Of a stretch of 64,000 nt of DNA, positions 26,419-34,945 are shown piece by piece (position 1 is the first letter of the stretch; each line of letters begins with the position of its first letter). The DNA is from Gibbsiella quercinecans. Lineage in GTDB: Bacteria; Pseudomonadota; Gammaproteobacteria; Enterobacterales; Enterobacteriaceae. The stretch spans positions 4,824,925-4,888,924 of the forward strand of contig NZ_CP014136.1 in the NCBI RefSeq assembly GCF_002291425.1, read 5' to 3'. Below the pieces are notes generated by a model, which saw only the letters and a program-made list of their open reading frames with translations, had not been told where the DNA came from and did not search any database. Both the position numbers and the translations under genes were made by a program.

Positions 26419-27697
26419 TAAAAAAACAGCCCCAGACCGGGGCTGGTACAACTTTAATCTACTATGGGCAGGACAAACTCTCAGCCTCCTTGGCAGTCAG
26501 TTCGTTGTAGTCGGCATGCCATTACTAGCATTGCAGTTTGCTGAGGCCAGTCCCTCTCAAGCAGTTCTTCTTCCTTTCATGATGTATCTCCCTTTCCTGA
26601 TAATTGGCTTACCTGTAGGAGCGATCGTTGACCGCATAAATATACGCCGAATTATGATGTTCTGTGATGGTGTTCAAACTATTATATATTTGACGATATT
26701 TTTTTTATCCATATTTTTTAAAATAAAAATTTACATGTTAATGGGGTTGGTTTTTTTATCTGGTTGCGCAAATGTTTTTTTTCAAATTTCATATACGTCA
26801 GTATTACCCATTATTTTTAAAGACAAAGCTCCGTTACAAAAAGGAAATGCAAAACTCTGCTTTTCGGAATCAATGGTCAATATTGTTGGACCTTTTTTAG
26901 CCGGTCCTCTCATTTCTTTATTCGGTGTTACTGTGGCTGTTGCCGCTAACTCATTGTCATTTCTAATTTCTTTGATGACTCTTGGATTAATAAAAGCCAT
27001 AGATTATAAAGAGGATAAATCTACCTTTCGTCACACTAGTGTGAGTGTTTTTCGAGCGGTTTTAGATGATATAATTGTAGGGATAAGGTTTGTATTTGGA
27101 CATGAGTACCTAGAGCCAATTTTTTTATGTGGGGCTATGTACGTCCTTTTTCTAACAACCATTGATACTAGTCTTGTTCTATATTGTAAGTCCGTACTTG
27201 GTCTATCATCTTACCAGATTGGGTTGGTTGTTGGTGCTGCTGCTGCCGGGTTTCCTTTGGGAAATATACTTTCTTCTCCGATTGTGAATAAACTTTCGTT
27301 CGCAAGAACTCTTGTTTTAGGGGCAACCATATCAGTTTGTGGATTGGTTTTTATTCCTATATCAGGTATGTATAATTCAGTCATAGGGATAATAATAGCA
27401 TGCGTAATTCATGGCTTTGGTGAGGGAGTATTCAATCCCGTGGCACTTACTTTTAGGCAGAAGGAATCGCCAGCGAAAATGTTGGGGCGGGTTAACTCTG
27501 TTCATCGATTCCTGATCTGGGGGGCTATATCGGTAGGTAGTTTGATTAACTCTATCGTTATACATTTTGGTGGATTAAAAGCAGCCCTCTGGATTGGTGG
27601 CTGTGGAACACTTTTATGTCTTATTCCTTTAGTGAGGAAGGGTATAAAGAAAGACCTACTAAAAACGCATAGTGAGGCTTTACATGAGAAAAAATAG
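26405..27697 (+). CDS. MFS efflux transporter of the N-nitroso cluster
   Basis: 430 residues with about twelve hydrophobic segments. It has MFS landmarks such as LLWAGQTLSLLGSQFVVVGM at the start, GLPVGAIVDRINIRRIMMF (motif A-like loop after helix 2) and GFGEGVFNPVALTFRQ. Its length and layout fit drug-efflux type MFS proteins. I chose ATG 26405 (MSLFNKKT), 14 bases inside the methyltransferase gene, over the longer frame from 26327, because the extra 26 residues would precede the first helix without typical sequence. Export of the toxic product is inferred from context. Confidence 0.85.
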   Translation: MSLFNKKTAPDRGWYNFNLLWAGQTLSLLGSQFVVVGMPLLALQFAEASPSQAVLLPFMMYLPFLIIGLPVGAIVDRINIRRIMMFCDGVQTIIYLTIFFLSIFFKIKIYMLMGLVFLSGCANVFFQISYTSVLPIIFKDKAPLQKGNAKLCFSESMVNIVGPFLAGPLISLFGVTVAVAANSLSFLISLMTLGLIKAIDYKEDKSTFRHTSVSVFRAVLDDIIVGIRFVFGHEYLEPIFLCGAMYVLFLTTIDTSLVLYCKSVLGLSSYQIGLVVGAAAAGFPLGNILSSPIVNKLSFARTLVLGATISVCGLVFIPISGMYNSVIGIIIACVIHGFGEGVFNPVALTFRQKESPAKMLGRVNSVHRFLIWGAISVGSLINSIVIHFGGLKAALWIGGCGTLLCLIPLVRKGIKKDLLKTHSEALHEKK

Positions 27698-28934
27698 ATA
27701 CGTTGTCATTGTAGATCCGTTTTCAACAGGAAACTTGTACGCGGATGAATTCAAAAAGCATAACATAAAACCTTTGGCATTGCTTAGCTATGCTGAACTG
27801 CCTAGTGCGTGTGAAATAACATTCAGACCACAAGATTTCGAGAAAATAATCTATCATCGTGGAATATTAAATGAAACATTGGAAAAACTGCGTAAATATT
27901 CTCCTATTGCAATAATCCCTGGTAGTGAAACTGGTGTAGAGTTAGCCGATAGTATATCACTACATCTAACCCCAAACTTTGCAAACTCTAAAGCAATGAT
28001 GTTGGCTAGAAGAGATAAAGGGCGCATGGGGGATTGTATAGCGAGGGAACGGATCCCACACATATTACAAATTTGTACTGACTCTGTAAACGAAATTAGA
28101 AAATGGGTTAGGGAAAATGATCTCGCTGGTATGCCATTAGTATTAAAGCCCCCAAAAAGCTCGGGAACAGATAGTGTTATAAAACTAACTGACTTGAATA
28201 AACTTGATGAAGAATTTAATAAGATATATGGAAAGATAAATAAACTTGAAATTCTGAATGATAAAGTTCTTGTTCAAGAGTTTGTCTCTGGTATTGAATA
28301 TGTTGTTGATACATTTTCTGTAGACGGGATTCATTATGTCTGTGATATATGTAAATATAGTAAAGTAAACACAGAACACCAAATGTCTATATATGAGACT
28401 ATTGAATGGGTTGAGGAGACAGATCCTGTTGCACCTTCTCTTATTAATTATACTAACCTGGTACTCAATGCCCTGGGGGTGAAATTTGGCTGCGCTCATA
28501 TAGAAATTATGTTGACCAATGATGGTCCGAAGCTAATTGAGGTCGGAGCGAGAGCTCACGGTGGCGGTCACCCTATATTCAACTTGGTTGCAACAGGAGA
28601 TAGTCAATTGCATCGATTAATTGATTTCGTTTCCAATCAAAGAAAAATATCAACAAATTATCAACTTAAAAACCATACCAAAGTGGTTTTTTTAATAAAT
28701 AAAGAAAAATCTCAGGCTAAGGAAATTAATAAACTTGATCTAATTACCAACCTTAAATCTCACTATAAATCATATTTCAATGTACATGAAGGAGATGTCT
28801 TGTTGCCGACCACCGATCTATTTTCTACTTTCGACCTTGGCTTTGTCGTTTTGTCTCACAGCTCAGCGGAACAAGTTCAAAAGGATCATGAAATATTAAA
28901 GAGGATGTTATCAGAAGTTTTCATTAATATTTAA
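27684..28934 (+). CDS. ATP-grasp carboxylate-amine ligase of the N-nitroso cluster
   Basis: 416 residues. An N-terminal pre-ATP-grasp domain (RYVVIVDPFSTGN) is followed by the ATP-grasp fold, with LVLKPPKSSGTDSVIKL, the adenine-binding VLVQEFVSGIEYVVD and the metal-binding IEVGARAHGGGHP. Such enzymes activate a carboxylate as acyl-phosphate and join it to an amine, so it probably forms an amide with the nitroso-amino acid made upstream. The partner is unknown. GAGG at 27674-27677 sets the start at 27684, 14 bases inside the MFS gene. It is the last gene of the cluster. Confidence 0.85.
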   Translation: MRKNRYVVIVDPFSTGNLYADEFKKHNIKPLALLSYAELPSACEITFRPQDFEKIIYHRGILNETLEKLRKYSPIAIIPGSETGVELADSISLHLTPNFANSKAMMLARRDKGRMGDCIARERIPHILQICTDSVNEIRKWVRENDLAGMPLVLKPPKSSGTDSVIKLTDLNKLDEEFNKIYGKINKLEILNDKVLVQEFVSGIEYVVDTFSVDGIHYVCDICKYSKVNTEHQMSIYETIEWVEETDPVAPSLINYTNLVLNALGVKFGCAHIEIMLTNDGPKLIEVGARAHGGGHPIFNLVATGDSQLHRLIDFVSNQRKISTNYQLKNHTKVVFLINKEKSQAKEINKLDLITNLKSHYKSYFNVHEGDVLLPTTDLFSTFDLGFVVLSHSSAEQVQKDHEILKRMLSEVFINI

Positions 28935-28979
28935 ATTTTTCACATGGATGAGGGAGTTTAAAACGAATTTTATTCAATG

Positions 28980-29035
28980 TTAGGCTGTGTTCCTCAATTA
29001 CATAATATTCTGGTGAAAATCCAGATGCAGCCTAA
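28980..29035 (+). terminator. Nested inverted repeats after the N-nitroso operon
   Basis: The outer arms TTAGGCTG (28980-28987) and CAGCCTAA (29028-29035) enclose an inner hairpin TCTGG/CCAGA (29009-29025). It starts 46 bp after the last stop of the operon. No strong T-run follows, so this is a terminator candidate only. Confidence 0.4.
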
Positions 29036-29833
29036 TTTCACTATTGAAAGACAGTTTCTGGCTATCTTGTTCATAACAGATGACAAATTTGTTATACTGG
29101 CTGGTCGAAATTCCGGGGCTATTGATTACAGGATGTTTCTTCACTGATTTTACTTGTGCCATGATTCATCTTGTTAACGGTTTTACTCTCTTAATAGAGT
29201 GCCCACTGTTCATGGATAGAGTCAATCAACCAGACCATAAGTTCAATAGCAAATTTACGTATTACAAATGCTGGCCTTGTTAGTAGAAATAAGGACCTGA
29301 GATATCCCTTCTAAAGATATAGAGCGATAAACAGGGAAGTGGAATCGATTAGGCCATGTCTGTGTATCGTCAAACTAGGTTGAAAGCATAAAAAATCATC
29401 AAAAAAGTAATATGGCCTATTTTTATACACCTGCCGGATCGTTCAACCGCTTATTTCGCTTAATCGATCGATGCTATCGTTATTGCAGAATTTAGGAAGA
29501 ATTGCATTGCATCAGGAACTTAGTGATTTAGCTACGTGATAAATCATTTTTATTTTAAAAGGTACCATTTTGTCACGACAATCTGGCATTGATTACTCAA
29601 GATCTGTTCGCCCAAGGCGAATGCACCGACTCGTTGCGGCTGTACCCGGCGAGTCGGATATGCAATGTACAAAGTTGTATGGGGCAAAGAGAACGGGGGT
29701 AAAGCAAGGTGACTAGACATTCCAAATCGTCTTTTTACATAGGCCATTCCTGTAATGCTCACCGTTGAAGCGCTGAGCGTTTGCACAATGCCTCATCAGC
29801 ACATCCAGGCGTTCATGCCCGCAATGAACGCGC
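29036..29833. other. AT-rich spacer, no supported gene
   Basis: About 800 bp between the N-nitroso cluster and the MFS gene at 29834. Frames at 29080-29283 and on the minus strand at 29550-29786 lack recognisable similarity, and neither has a convincing ribosome site. The sequence looks like a scar from past recombination: AT-rich to about 29560, then mixed. No transposase motif or direct repeat was recognised. Confidence 0.5.
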
Positions 29834-31045
29834 CTACGGCTTGCGTGGCGCGCGCACTTCGGTTGTGAATATGCCCAGAATGAACAACACCAAGGCGGCG
29901 CCTGTCAGGGATGTCGTCAGCCAACCGCCGTAATAATAGGTTATCGACCCCAAAGCTGACCCCATCGCACCGCAAAGAAATATCACCGTCATGTATGCTG
30001 CGTTCAGTCGTCCGCGTGCTTCGGCATCCAGGCTCTGGATGGTTCGCAACCCGAACACTTGGTTCGCCTGGGTAGCGGCATCGAGAATAATCGCCGCAGC
30101 GACCAGAATCAGCAACGATCCGACGGCTTCCCCCCATTCACTAATAAGCATGGCGAGGGCGGCGCACAGTAAAGCCAGCCCGGTGCCTAATCTTGAGCCG
30201 CCACGGTCGGCTATCTTGCCGGCCAGGGGGGCAGAAAGCGCGCCGGCAGCTCCCGCCAGCGCAAAAGCGGAAATGCCCACCTGGCCCATATCAAAGCGGA
30301 CATGCAGCATCAGCGGTGCGGCGGTCCAGAACATGTTGAACACCGCGAACATGGTTCCCTGGTAAGCTGCGCGGCGCTGTAAAGGACGCGAGGTTGCCAG
30401 CAGGCATAGCATGGATCGCAGCGTTGCCGCATAGCCTCGGCTGGGCCGTGGCCGCCATTCTGGCAAGGATCTCGCCAACAGTAATAACGTGCAGAACATC
30501 ACCACGGCCGAGAAGATAAAAACCGATCGCCAACCCCAATAGGCCGTGAGAAAACTGGCTAATGGCCGGGACAACATAATGCCCGCTACCAAACCGCACA
30601 TGATGTTGCCGATGACCCGGCCGCGCTGCGCTTCTGGCGACAGTTGCACGGCAAGTGGAACCAGGATTTGGCTGCCCACGGTGCAGATACCAAGTGCCAA
30701 AGATGTGATGAGGAGGGCCGGAGCGCTGGTGCTGCAAGCTACGCCGATCAGGCTAAGTATGGTGCCGGTCGCGGCGATCAAGACGAGCTTGCGGTTTTCC
30801 ACCAAATCGGCAACGCAGACCAGAAAGAACAGGCCTATGCCATAACCGACCTGGGTTGTGGTGACAATCAGGCCGGCAAGGCTTGCCGGCAGTTGCAGGC
30901 CCGCAGCAATCGGCCCCACAATTGATTGTGCGTAATAGACATTCGCCGTTGTGGCGCCACAGGCAAAGGCGAGCAATAAAGTCGTGGCTACAGACAGTGG
31001 GTTTGTCTGTGCTGCGGCGGGTAGCCGGTTAGGTTGAGTCGTCAT
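29834..31045 (-). CDS. MFS transporter (AraJ/YdhP-like drug:H+ antiporter-1 type)
   Basis: 403 residues with about twelve transmembrane helices. Family features are FACGATTANVYYAQSIVGPI near the N-terminus, QVGYGIGLFFLVCVADLVEN (motif A region) and WGWRSVFIFSAV between helices 5 and 6. GC-rich, unlike the cluster to its left, so it belongs to the next module. It may import or export the compound handled by genes 31386-38752. No substrate can be inferred. Confidence 0.85.
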   Translation of the reverse strand: MTTQPNRLPAAAQTNPLSVATTLLLAFACGATTANVYYAQSIVGPIAAGLQLPASLAGLIVTTTQVGYGIGLFFLVCVADLVENRKLVLIAATGTILSLIGVACSTSAPALLITSLALGICTVGSQILVPLAVQLSPEAQRGRVIGNIMCGLVAGIMLSRPLASFLTAYWGWRSVFIFSAVVMFCTLLLLARSLPEWRPRPSRGYAATLRSMLCLLATSRPLQRRAAYQGTMFAVFNMFWTAAPLMLHVRFDMGQVGISAFALAGAAGALSAPLAGKIADRGGSRLGTGLALLCAALAMLISEWGEAVGSLLILVAAAIILDAATQANQVFGLRTIQSLDAEARGRLNAAYMTVIFLCGAMGSALGSITYYYGGWLTTSLTGAALVLFILGIFTTEVRAPRKP

Positions 31046-31385
31046 TATCTGCTTATATCTCTCTTCTGCTCACTTCAGGATCCGTGCGAAGCTATTTAGA
31101 GGTATGGCACCGACTGCGCCGGAATGCATTGACCGGTTCATCAAGCTGCAGCGCTGAAACTGAACCCGTCACTTTGGGGGCTCAGTTTCTGATGGCGCGC
31201 CTACGGCGTTTCAGTGCAGCGACGCAACTCGGAATGACGGAGCTGCTTATGGTTTCGGCTTTCCTGCTGGCGAGCGTGGAAAGCCGCATTAAAGGCACAG
31301 CGCGAGTGGCCGCGGTAATACCGGCAGGTGCTCAGCAACCGCTGCCGGATATTCAGATCGCTACTTACAAGCATTCGATTTGAAA
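31046..31385. other. Intergenic region with inverted repeat
   Basis: 340 bp between the start of the MFS gene and the end of the ABC permease gene. A plus-strand frame (31084-31383) has no recognisable domain, and I do not call it. GAAACTGA (31156-31163) and TCAGTTTC (31182-31189) form a stem, with CCC/GGG inside, that could end the ABC operon transcript. The MFS promoter must also lie here. Confidence 0.45.
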
Positions 31386-32048
31386 TTAACTCCGTGAAAA
31401 GCCTGGGATCCTCATGCGATATTCCAGAAAAGCGCCAAGCCGGGAGATTAAAAAGTTGATGAGAAAGTAAATGCTGGCTACCGCAACGATGATACTGACG
31501 TTGTCACCGGTCGCATCTCTAATCAACAGGCCGGTTTTAGTCAGTTCAACATAGCCAATAACAGCGCCGAGTGATGAGTCTTTCAGGGCTGAAATATAAA
31601 TACCGACAGAAGGGGGCACAATGACCCGCAGGGCCTGAGGTAAGATAACTTTTGACCAGAGCTGAAATGGGCTCAGCCCGAGCGCGACACCGGCTTCCCG
31701 TTGGCCATGATCCACGGAAGCAATGCCAGCCTGGACGACCACGGCAACGGCCGCGCTTGTCGTAAGGCCCAAACCCAGCGTCACCGCGGTAAATGCCGAT
31801 ACTTCTATACCGACGATAAGAGGAAGGCCGTAATAACAAACGAAGAGAAGCACCAGGATCGGCATCGAGCGAAAAAACTCAATGTAGACCTTGGCAAAAA
31901 TCCTGAGAGCCCGGTATTTGCTAAGGTTGGCGGTGGCCACCAACGTCCCGATCACACAGGCAAGCAGCAACGCCAGCCAACTGATCCAAATCGTCACCTT
32001 AGCGCCCTGCCAAAAATAACCTAAATACTGGAGGAGATTATCGCTCAC
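31386..32048 (-). CDS. Amino-acid-type ABC transporter permease
   Basis: 220 residues, HisM/GlnP family, with YIEFFRSMPILVLLFVCYYG and the docking loop EAGVALGLSPFQLWSKVILP. It is the second of two permeases. Its start overlaps the stop of the upstream permease gene (32045) by four bases. Together with 32045-32725 it would form a heterodimeric pore served by the ATPase encoded at 37964, since no ATPase gene lies next to it. Confidence 0.9.
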   Translation of the reverse strand: MSDNLLQYLGYFWQGAKVTIWISWLALLLACVIGTLVATANLSKYRALRIFAKVYIEFFRSMPILVLLFVCYYGLPLIVGIEVSAFTAVTLGLGLTTSAAVAVVVQAGIASVDHGQREAGVALGLSPFQLWSKVILPQALRVIVPPSVGIYISALKDSSLGAVIGYVELTKTGLLIRDATGDNVSIIVAVASIYFLINFLISRLGAFLEYRMRIPGFSRS

Positions 32049-32725
32049 TGTCCGGACCTCCCTGGGATTTTACGAATAAATACACGGCCGATAACGATCC
32101 GCATGACGTTCACTACTTGGCAAATGAGCAAATAGAGTGCGCCGATGACAACAAAGGCCTCCAGATAACGCGAAGAATACGAGCCGGCGGTTCCCATCCA
32201 ATCAGTCAGCTCGCCCACCGAGATGACCGAAGCCAAAGACGTCCCCAGCACGGTCGCCACGTATTGGTTTCCCAGCGGGGCATAGACGGTGCGAATAGCC
32301 TGCGGCGCGATGACCATGCTAAAAGACTGCCAGCGGCTTAGCCCCAAGGCATTGGCCGCTTCGTATTGCCCGCGTGGAACCGTGGCAAAACCCGCTCTGA
32401 AGATTTCCGTGGTAAATGCCGTCCCGTTTAGCGTTAAGGCGATAAATGCCGACCAATATCCTCCGATCCGCAGCCCCACCTGCGCGAGCGTAAAATAGAC
32501 AAGATAGAGAATCACCAGCAGAGGGACGTTTCTCATGATTTCTACATATGAAGCCATCAGAGCGCGCACCAGTTGGGATGAATGCGTCCGGGCCAACGCA
32601 CCCATTACCCCAAAAATGGTGATCCCCACGCAAACGGCAACAGTCAACGTTAGTGTATTGGCGATCGCAGAGGGAAGATGGGGAAGAAAGCTCCCTAATG
32701 CGCTCAGGTCGAATTGATATTGCAT
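32045..32725 (-). CDS. Amino-acid-type ABC transporter permease
   Basis: 226 residues, same family as its downstream neighbour, with YVEIMRNVPLLVILYLVYFT and the loop EAANALGLSRWQSFSMVIAP. A ribosome site (GGAG) lies just before the ATG at 32725. It is 33 bp downstream of the binding-protein gene in the same operon. Confidence 0.9.
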   Translation of the reverse strand: MQYQFDLSALGSFLPHLPSAIANTLTLTVAVCVGITIFGVMGALARTHSSQLVRALMASYVEIMRNVPLLVILYLVYFTLAQVGLRIGGYWSAFIALTLNGTAFTTEIFRAGFATVPRGQYEAANALGLSRWQSFSMVIAPQAIRTVYAPLGNQYVATVLGTSLASVISVGELTDWMGTAGSYSSRYLEAFVVIGALYLLICQVVNVMRIVIGRVFIRKIPGRSGQ

Positions 32726-32758
32726 TTTTTCTCCGACGGAATTTACGTGGGTATCTTG

Positions 32759-33556
32759 TTATTCTGGCTTGTCGTAACCGAACGCCTGTTTAAACATGCG
32801 GTTGTTATCGCCTGAGGCGTTAAACTGTTCTACCCAGTCGTTGACCAGTTGCCACCAGTCAAAATCCCCTTTTGGCACCGCGATTGATAGCTCTTCATGC
32901 GAATGCAAACCGGGGATCACCTTGTATTTCCCCGGATTTTTTGTCATCAGATCCCGATTCCAGATCTGATTCTCCGATGTCGCATCGGCCTGGCCGGCGT
33001 CGACCGCCAGAATTTCATCTTTAATATTGTCAAAATTTAGAATAGAAGCATTGGGCAGCAGGCGAGGGACCAGTGTCTGTGTGTAGCCGCCACGCGTCGC
33101 GGCGATTTTCGCATGCATTTTATCCAGATCCTGGACGCTATTAATGTCTTTCCGATCGGCCAGCACGAGGAATTGCATGCCGATGGTCATATATGGCCTG
33201 GTAAAGGTGATGGTTTTGGCCCGTTCGGCGGTATTTGTGTATTGAGCGATAACCATGTCCGCTTTGCCGCTTTGAAGCATGGCGGAGCGCCCCGGAATAC
33301 TCGTGGTGACAAATACGGGTTTGACGCCCAGCGCCGATGCGAAGCTTTTTGCTATCTCAATCTCATATCCCTGCGGATCGCCACTGGGGCTTATTGAACT
33401 CCATGGCGCAGCGCCGCCGATGATAGCGATACGTACCGCCCCGCGATCGATGACTTGCTGAAGGATCCCTTTGGTTTCTGCGTTAGCGTGCGAAACCGAA
33501 AACAAACTGACTGTAACTACCGCTACCGCGTACAACCATTTGTGCATGAATTTCAT
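32759..33556 (-). CDS. Periplasmic solute-binding protein (family 3)
   Basis: 265 residues from ATG 33556, with a perfect GGAGGA ribosome site. The signal peptide MKFMHKWLYAVAVVTVSLFS ends near SHANAE. The mature part shows GAVRIAIIGGAAPWSSISPS, NTAERAKTITFTRPY and RGGYTQTLVPRLLPNASIL. The open frame continues to 33667, but that would bury the signal peptide. First gene of a binding protein-permease-permease operon for an unknown polar, amino-acid-like solute. Confidence 0.9.
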   Translation of the reverse strand: MKFMHKWLYAVAVVTVSLFSVSHANAETKGILQQVIDRGAVRIAIIGGAAPWSSISPSGDPQGYEIEIAKSFASALGVKPVFVTTSIPGRSAMLQSGKADMVIAQYTNTAERAKTITFTRPYMTIGMQFLVLADRKDINSVQDLDKMHAKIAATRGGYTQTLVPRLLPNASILNFDNIKDEILAVDAGQADATSENQIWNRDLMTKNPGKYKVIPGLHSHEELSIAVPKGDFDWWQLVNDWVEQFNASGDNNRMFKQAFGYDKPE

Positions 33557-33730
33557 CGTAATCCTCCGATTTGGCGAAACGCCTTGTTTTGCTACATTGT
33601 TGTAAGTGTTCTCACACCTGAGCTGTGACAGCATGTGGTACCGCATCCGGCGCCGATCAGGCGGCACGTCAAACAGAAGCCCCGGGTGGCGATTTAGGGG
33701 GCTTGTTATACGTTCGCGATGCTGGACGTT

Positions 33731-34441
33731 CTATCGGTAGGTCTCTACATGTTCTTTTTCGAGAGCGGCTTGTAGAACATAGTAGCCGGCCGCGACGCGC
33801 TCCCCATCTAAACCCAGGTTGCGCCAAACTTCAGTGTTCAGATATTCGGCTACGGCAGCCTGAAGACTGGGTAAATCGATCCCGCTGAGAATAATCGCCA
33901 ACGCCGAATGTGAATCCTCATGGTCACGCAGTGCTTTATCGCCGGTCTTAATTGCGCTTGCGTCTGCATCGGCCCGCCAAAGCTGCGCCTTCAGTATTCC
34001 CGCCGCGTTAAGAACCGTTTCCTGAAAGTAATCAAACAGCTTATTTTCGGCGGCCTGATCAAACGAAGCCAAAGGTTCTAATCGGAAGGTGGCGACAAAG
34101 CCGCCGTCGGCACCGCGCGTGCGCCACACGACGTTACAAACGGTGCGATGATTATTTTTGAAATGGGGCATAGACCGTTGGCTCCAGGGCGACGGCGCAT
34201 TCGCCCGCTCCAGGTATGCTTGCGAGCTGAGTACTGAAGCGCTCTCTGTCTCGTACGCAATGAAATATTTGGGTGCCCCTTGTACTGCGACATAGCGTCT
34301 TGAACGCCGAAATCCATCGGTTGATACCCGCTCAAAATGATGCTCGCGGTTATACCATTCAATCACTTCTGCTTCATATTCGGGATCGATATCATGCCAA
34401 ATGGCAAGGACTCCAACACCGCTGCTAGCAAGTTCACTCAT
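33731..34441 (-). CDS. Dimeric alpha/beta-barrel (EthD-like) protein of unknown function
   Basis: 236 residues without signal peptide or membrane segment. The N-terminal half has IWHDIDPEYEAEVIEWYNRE and HHFERVSTDGFRRSRRYVA, a pattern seen in stress-responsive dimeric barrel or EthD-like proteins. A second, similar half begins near residue 105. No catalytic motif is obvious. It lies between the ABC operon and the divergent epimerase/cupin pair, so it probably works on the same imported compound. Function unknown. Confidence 0.6.
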   Translation of the reverse strand: MSELASSGVGVLAIWHDIDPEYEAEVIEWYNREHHFERVSTDGFRRSRRYVAVQGAPKYFIAYETESASVLSSQAYLERANAPSPWSQRSMPHFKNNHRTVCNVVWRTRGADGGFVATFRLEPLASFDQAAENKLFDYFQETVLNAAGILKAQLWRADADASAIKTGDKALRDHEDSHSALAIILSGIDLPSLQAAVAEYLNTEVWRNLGLDGERVAAGYYVLQAALEKEHVETYR

Positions 34442-34686
34442 GGTTTTTCCTCAAAGAGTAAATATCAGAAAAATGATTACATTGCGGAATTTGGGAGAAC
34501 ACTAACCACCCGCCTTTAAATCCCACGACTTAAACGGCCCGCATGCAATTAAACGACGGAATCAACCTATATGCGACATTGTAGGTAGTCAACCCATATT
34601 TTAGCAATGACCGTCATATGAAAACCTTATATATCGTATTTAGCCCAATAATCATTCTAAATTTTATTGTTTTGCTAAATTGAACG

Positions 34687-34715
34687 TTGACATCTCTTAT
34701 TGTTGTAAATATGGT
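34687..34715 (+). promoter_or_regulatory. Sigma-70 promoter candidate upstream of the epimerase gene
   Basis: TTGACA (34687-34692) and TATGGT (34710-34715) are separated by 17 bp, ideal spacing with a perfect -35 box. A transcript from here would have a leader of about 220 nt before the gene at 34946. Confidence 0.55.
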
Positions 34716-34896
34716 TGCAGTGTAAATTTTCGGCCGGAACCGCTAACTCGACTGCGTGACGTTTTTCCACGGCACCGGCTTCTTTTGGTTATTGCGCCGG
34801 GGCCATGAGCGCCATAACCAAGGGTTTGGACGGCACAGGGTGGTGCTCAAGTGAGCGAGGATGAATGCGAGGCGTTGAAGCTTACTGTCCGTAATA

Positions 34897-34922
34897 TGGC
34901 CGTCTAACGGCCAATCGTTTTT
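34897..34922 (+). terminator. Terminator-like hairpin in the leader of the epimerase gene
   Basis: TGGCCGT-CTA-ACGGCCA is a 7-bp GC-rich hairpin followed by ATCG and TTTTT (34918-34922). It lies 24 bp before the ATG at 34946 and about 180 bp after the promoter candidate. It could attenuate the gene or end a short RNA. Confidence 0.45.
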
Positions 34923-34945
34923 AATTACTAAGTGAGATTATTATC

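Larger units (their letters stand above)
34442..34945. other. Divergent promoter region of 504 bp
   Basis: Non-coding region separating the divergent genes 33731-34441 and 34946-35878. It contains a sigma-70 type promoter (34687-34715) and a terminator-like hairpin (34897-34922). Its left 250 bp are AT-rich. No ORF is supported. Confidence 0.5.

Noticed and set aside
29080..29283. Short plus-strand ORF after the N-nitroso cluster
   Set aside because: No start signal or similarity; I considered a transposase remnant but found no DDE or IS end motif.
31084..31383. Plus-strand ORF of 99 codons between the MFS and ABC genes
   Set aside because: No ribosome site, no domain, and it contains a hairpin that looks like an operon end.
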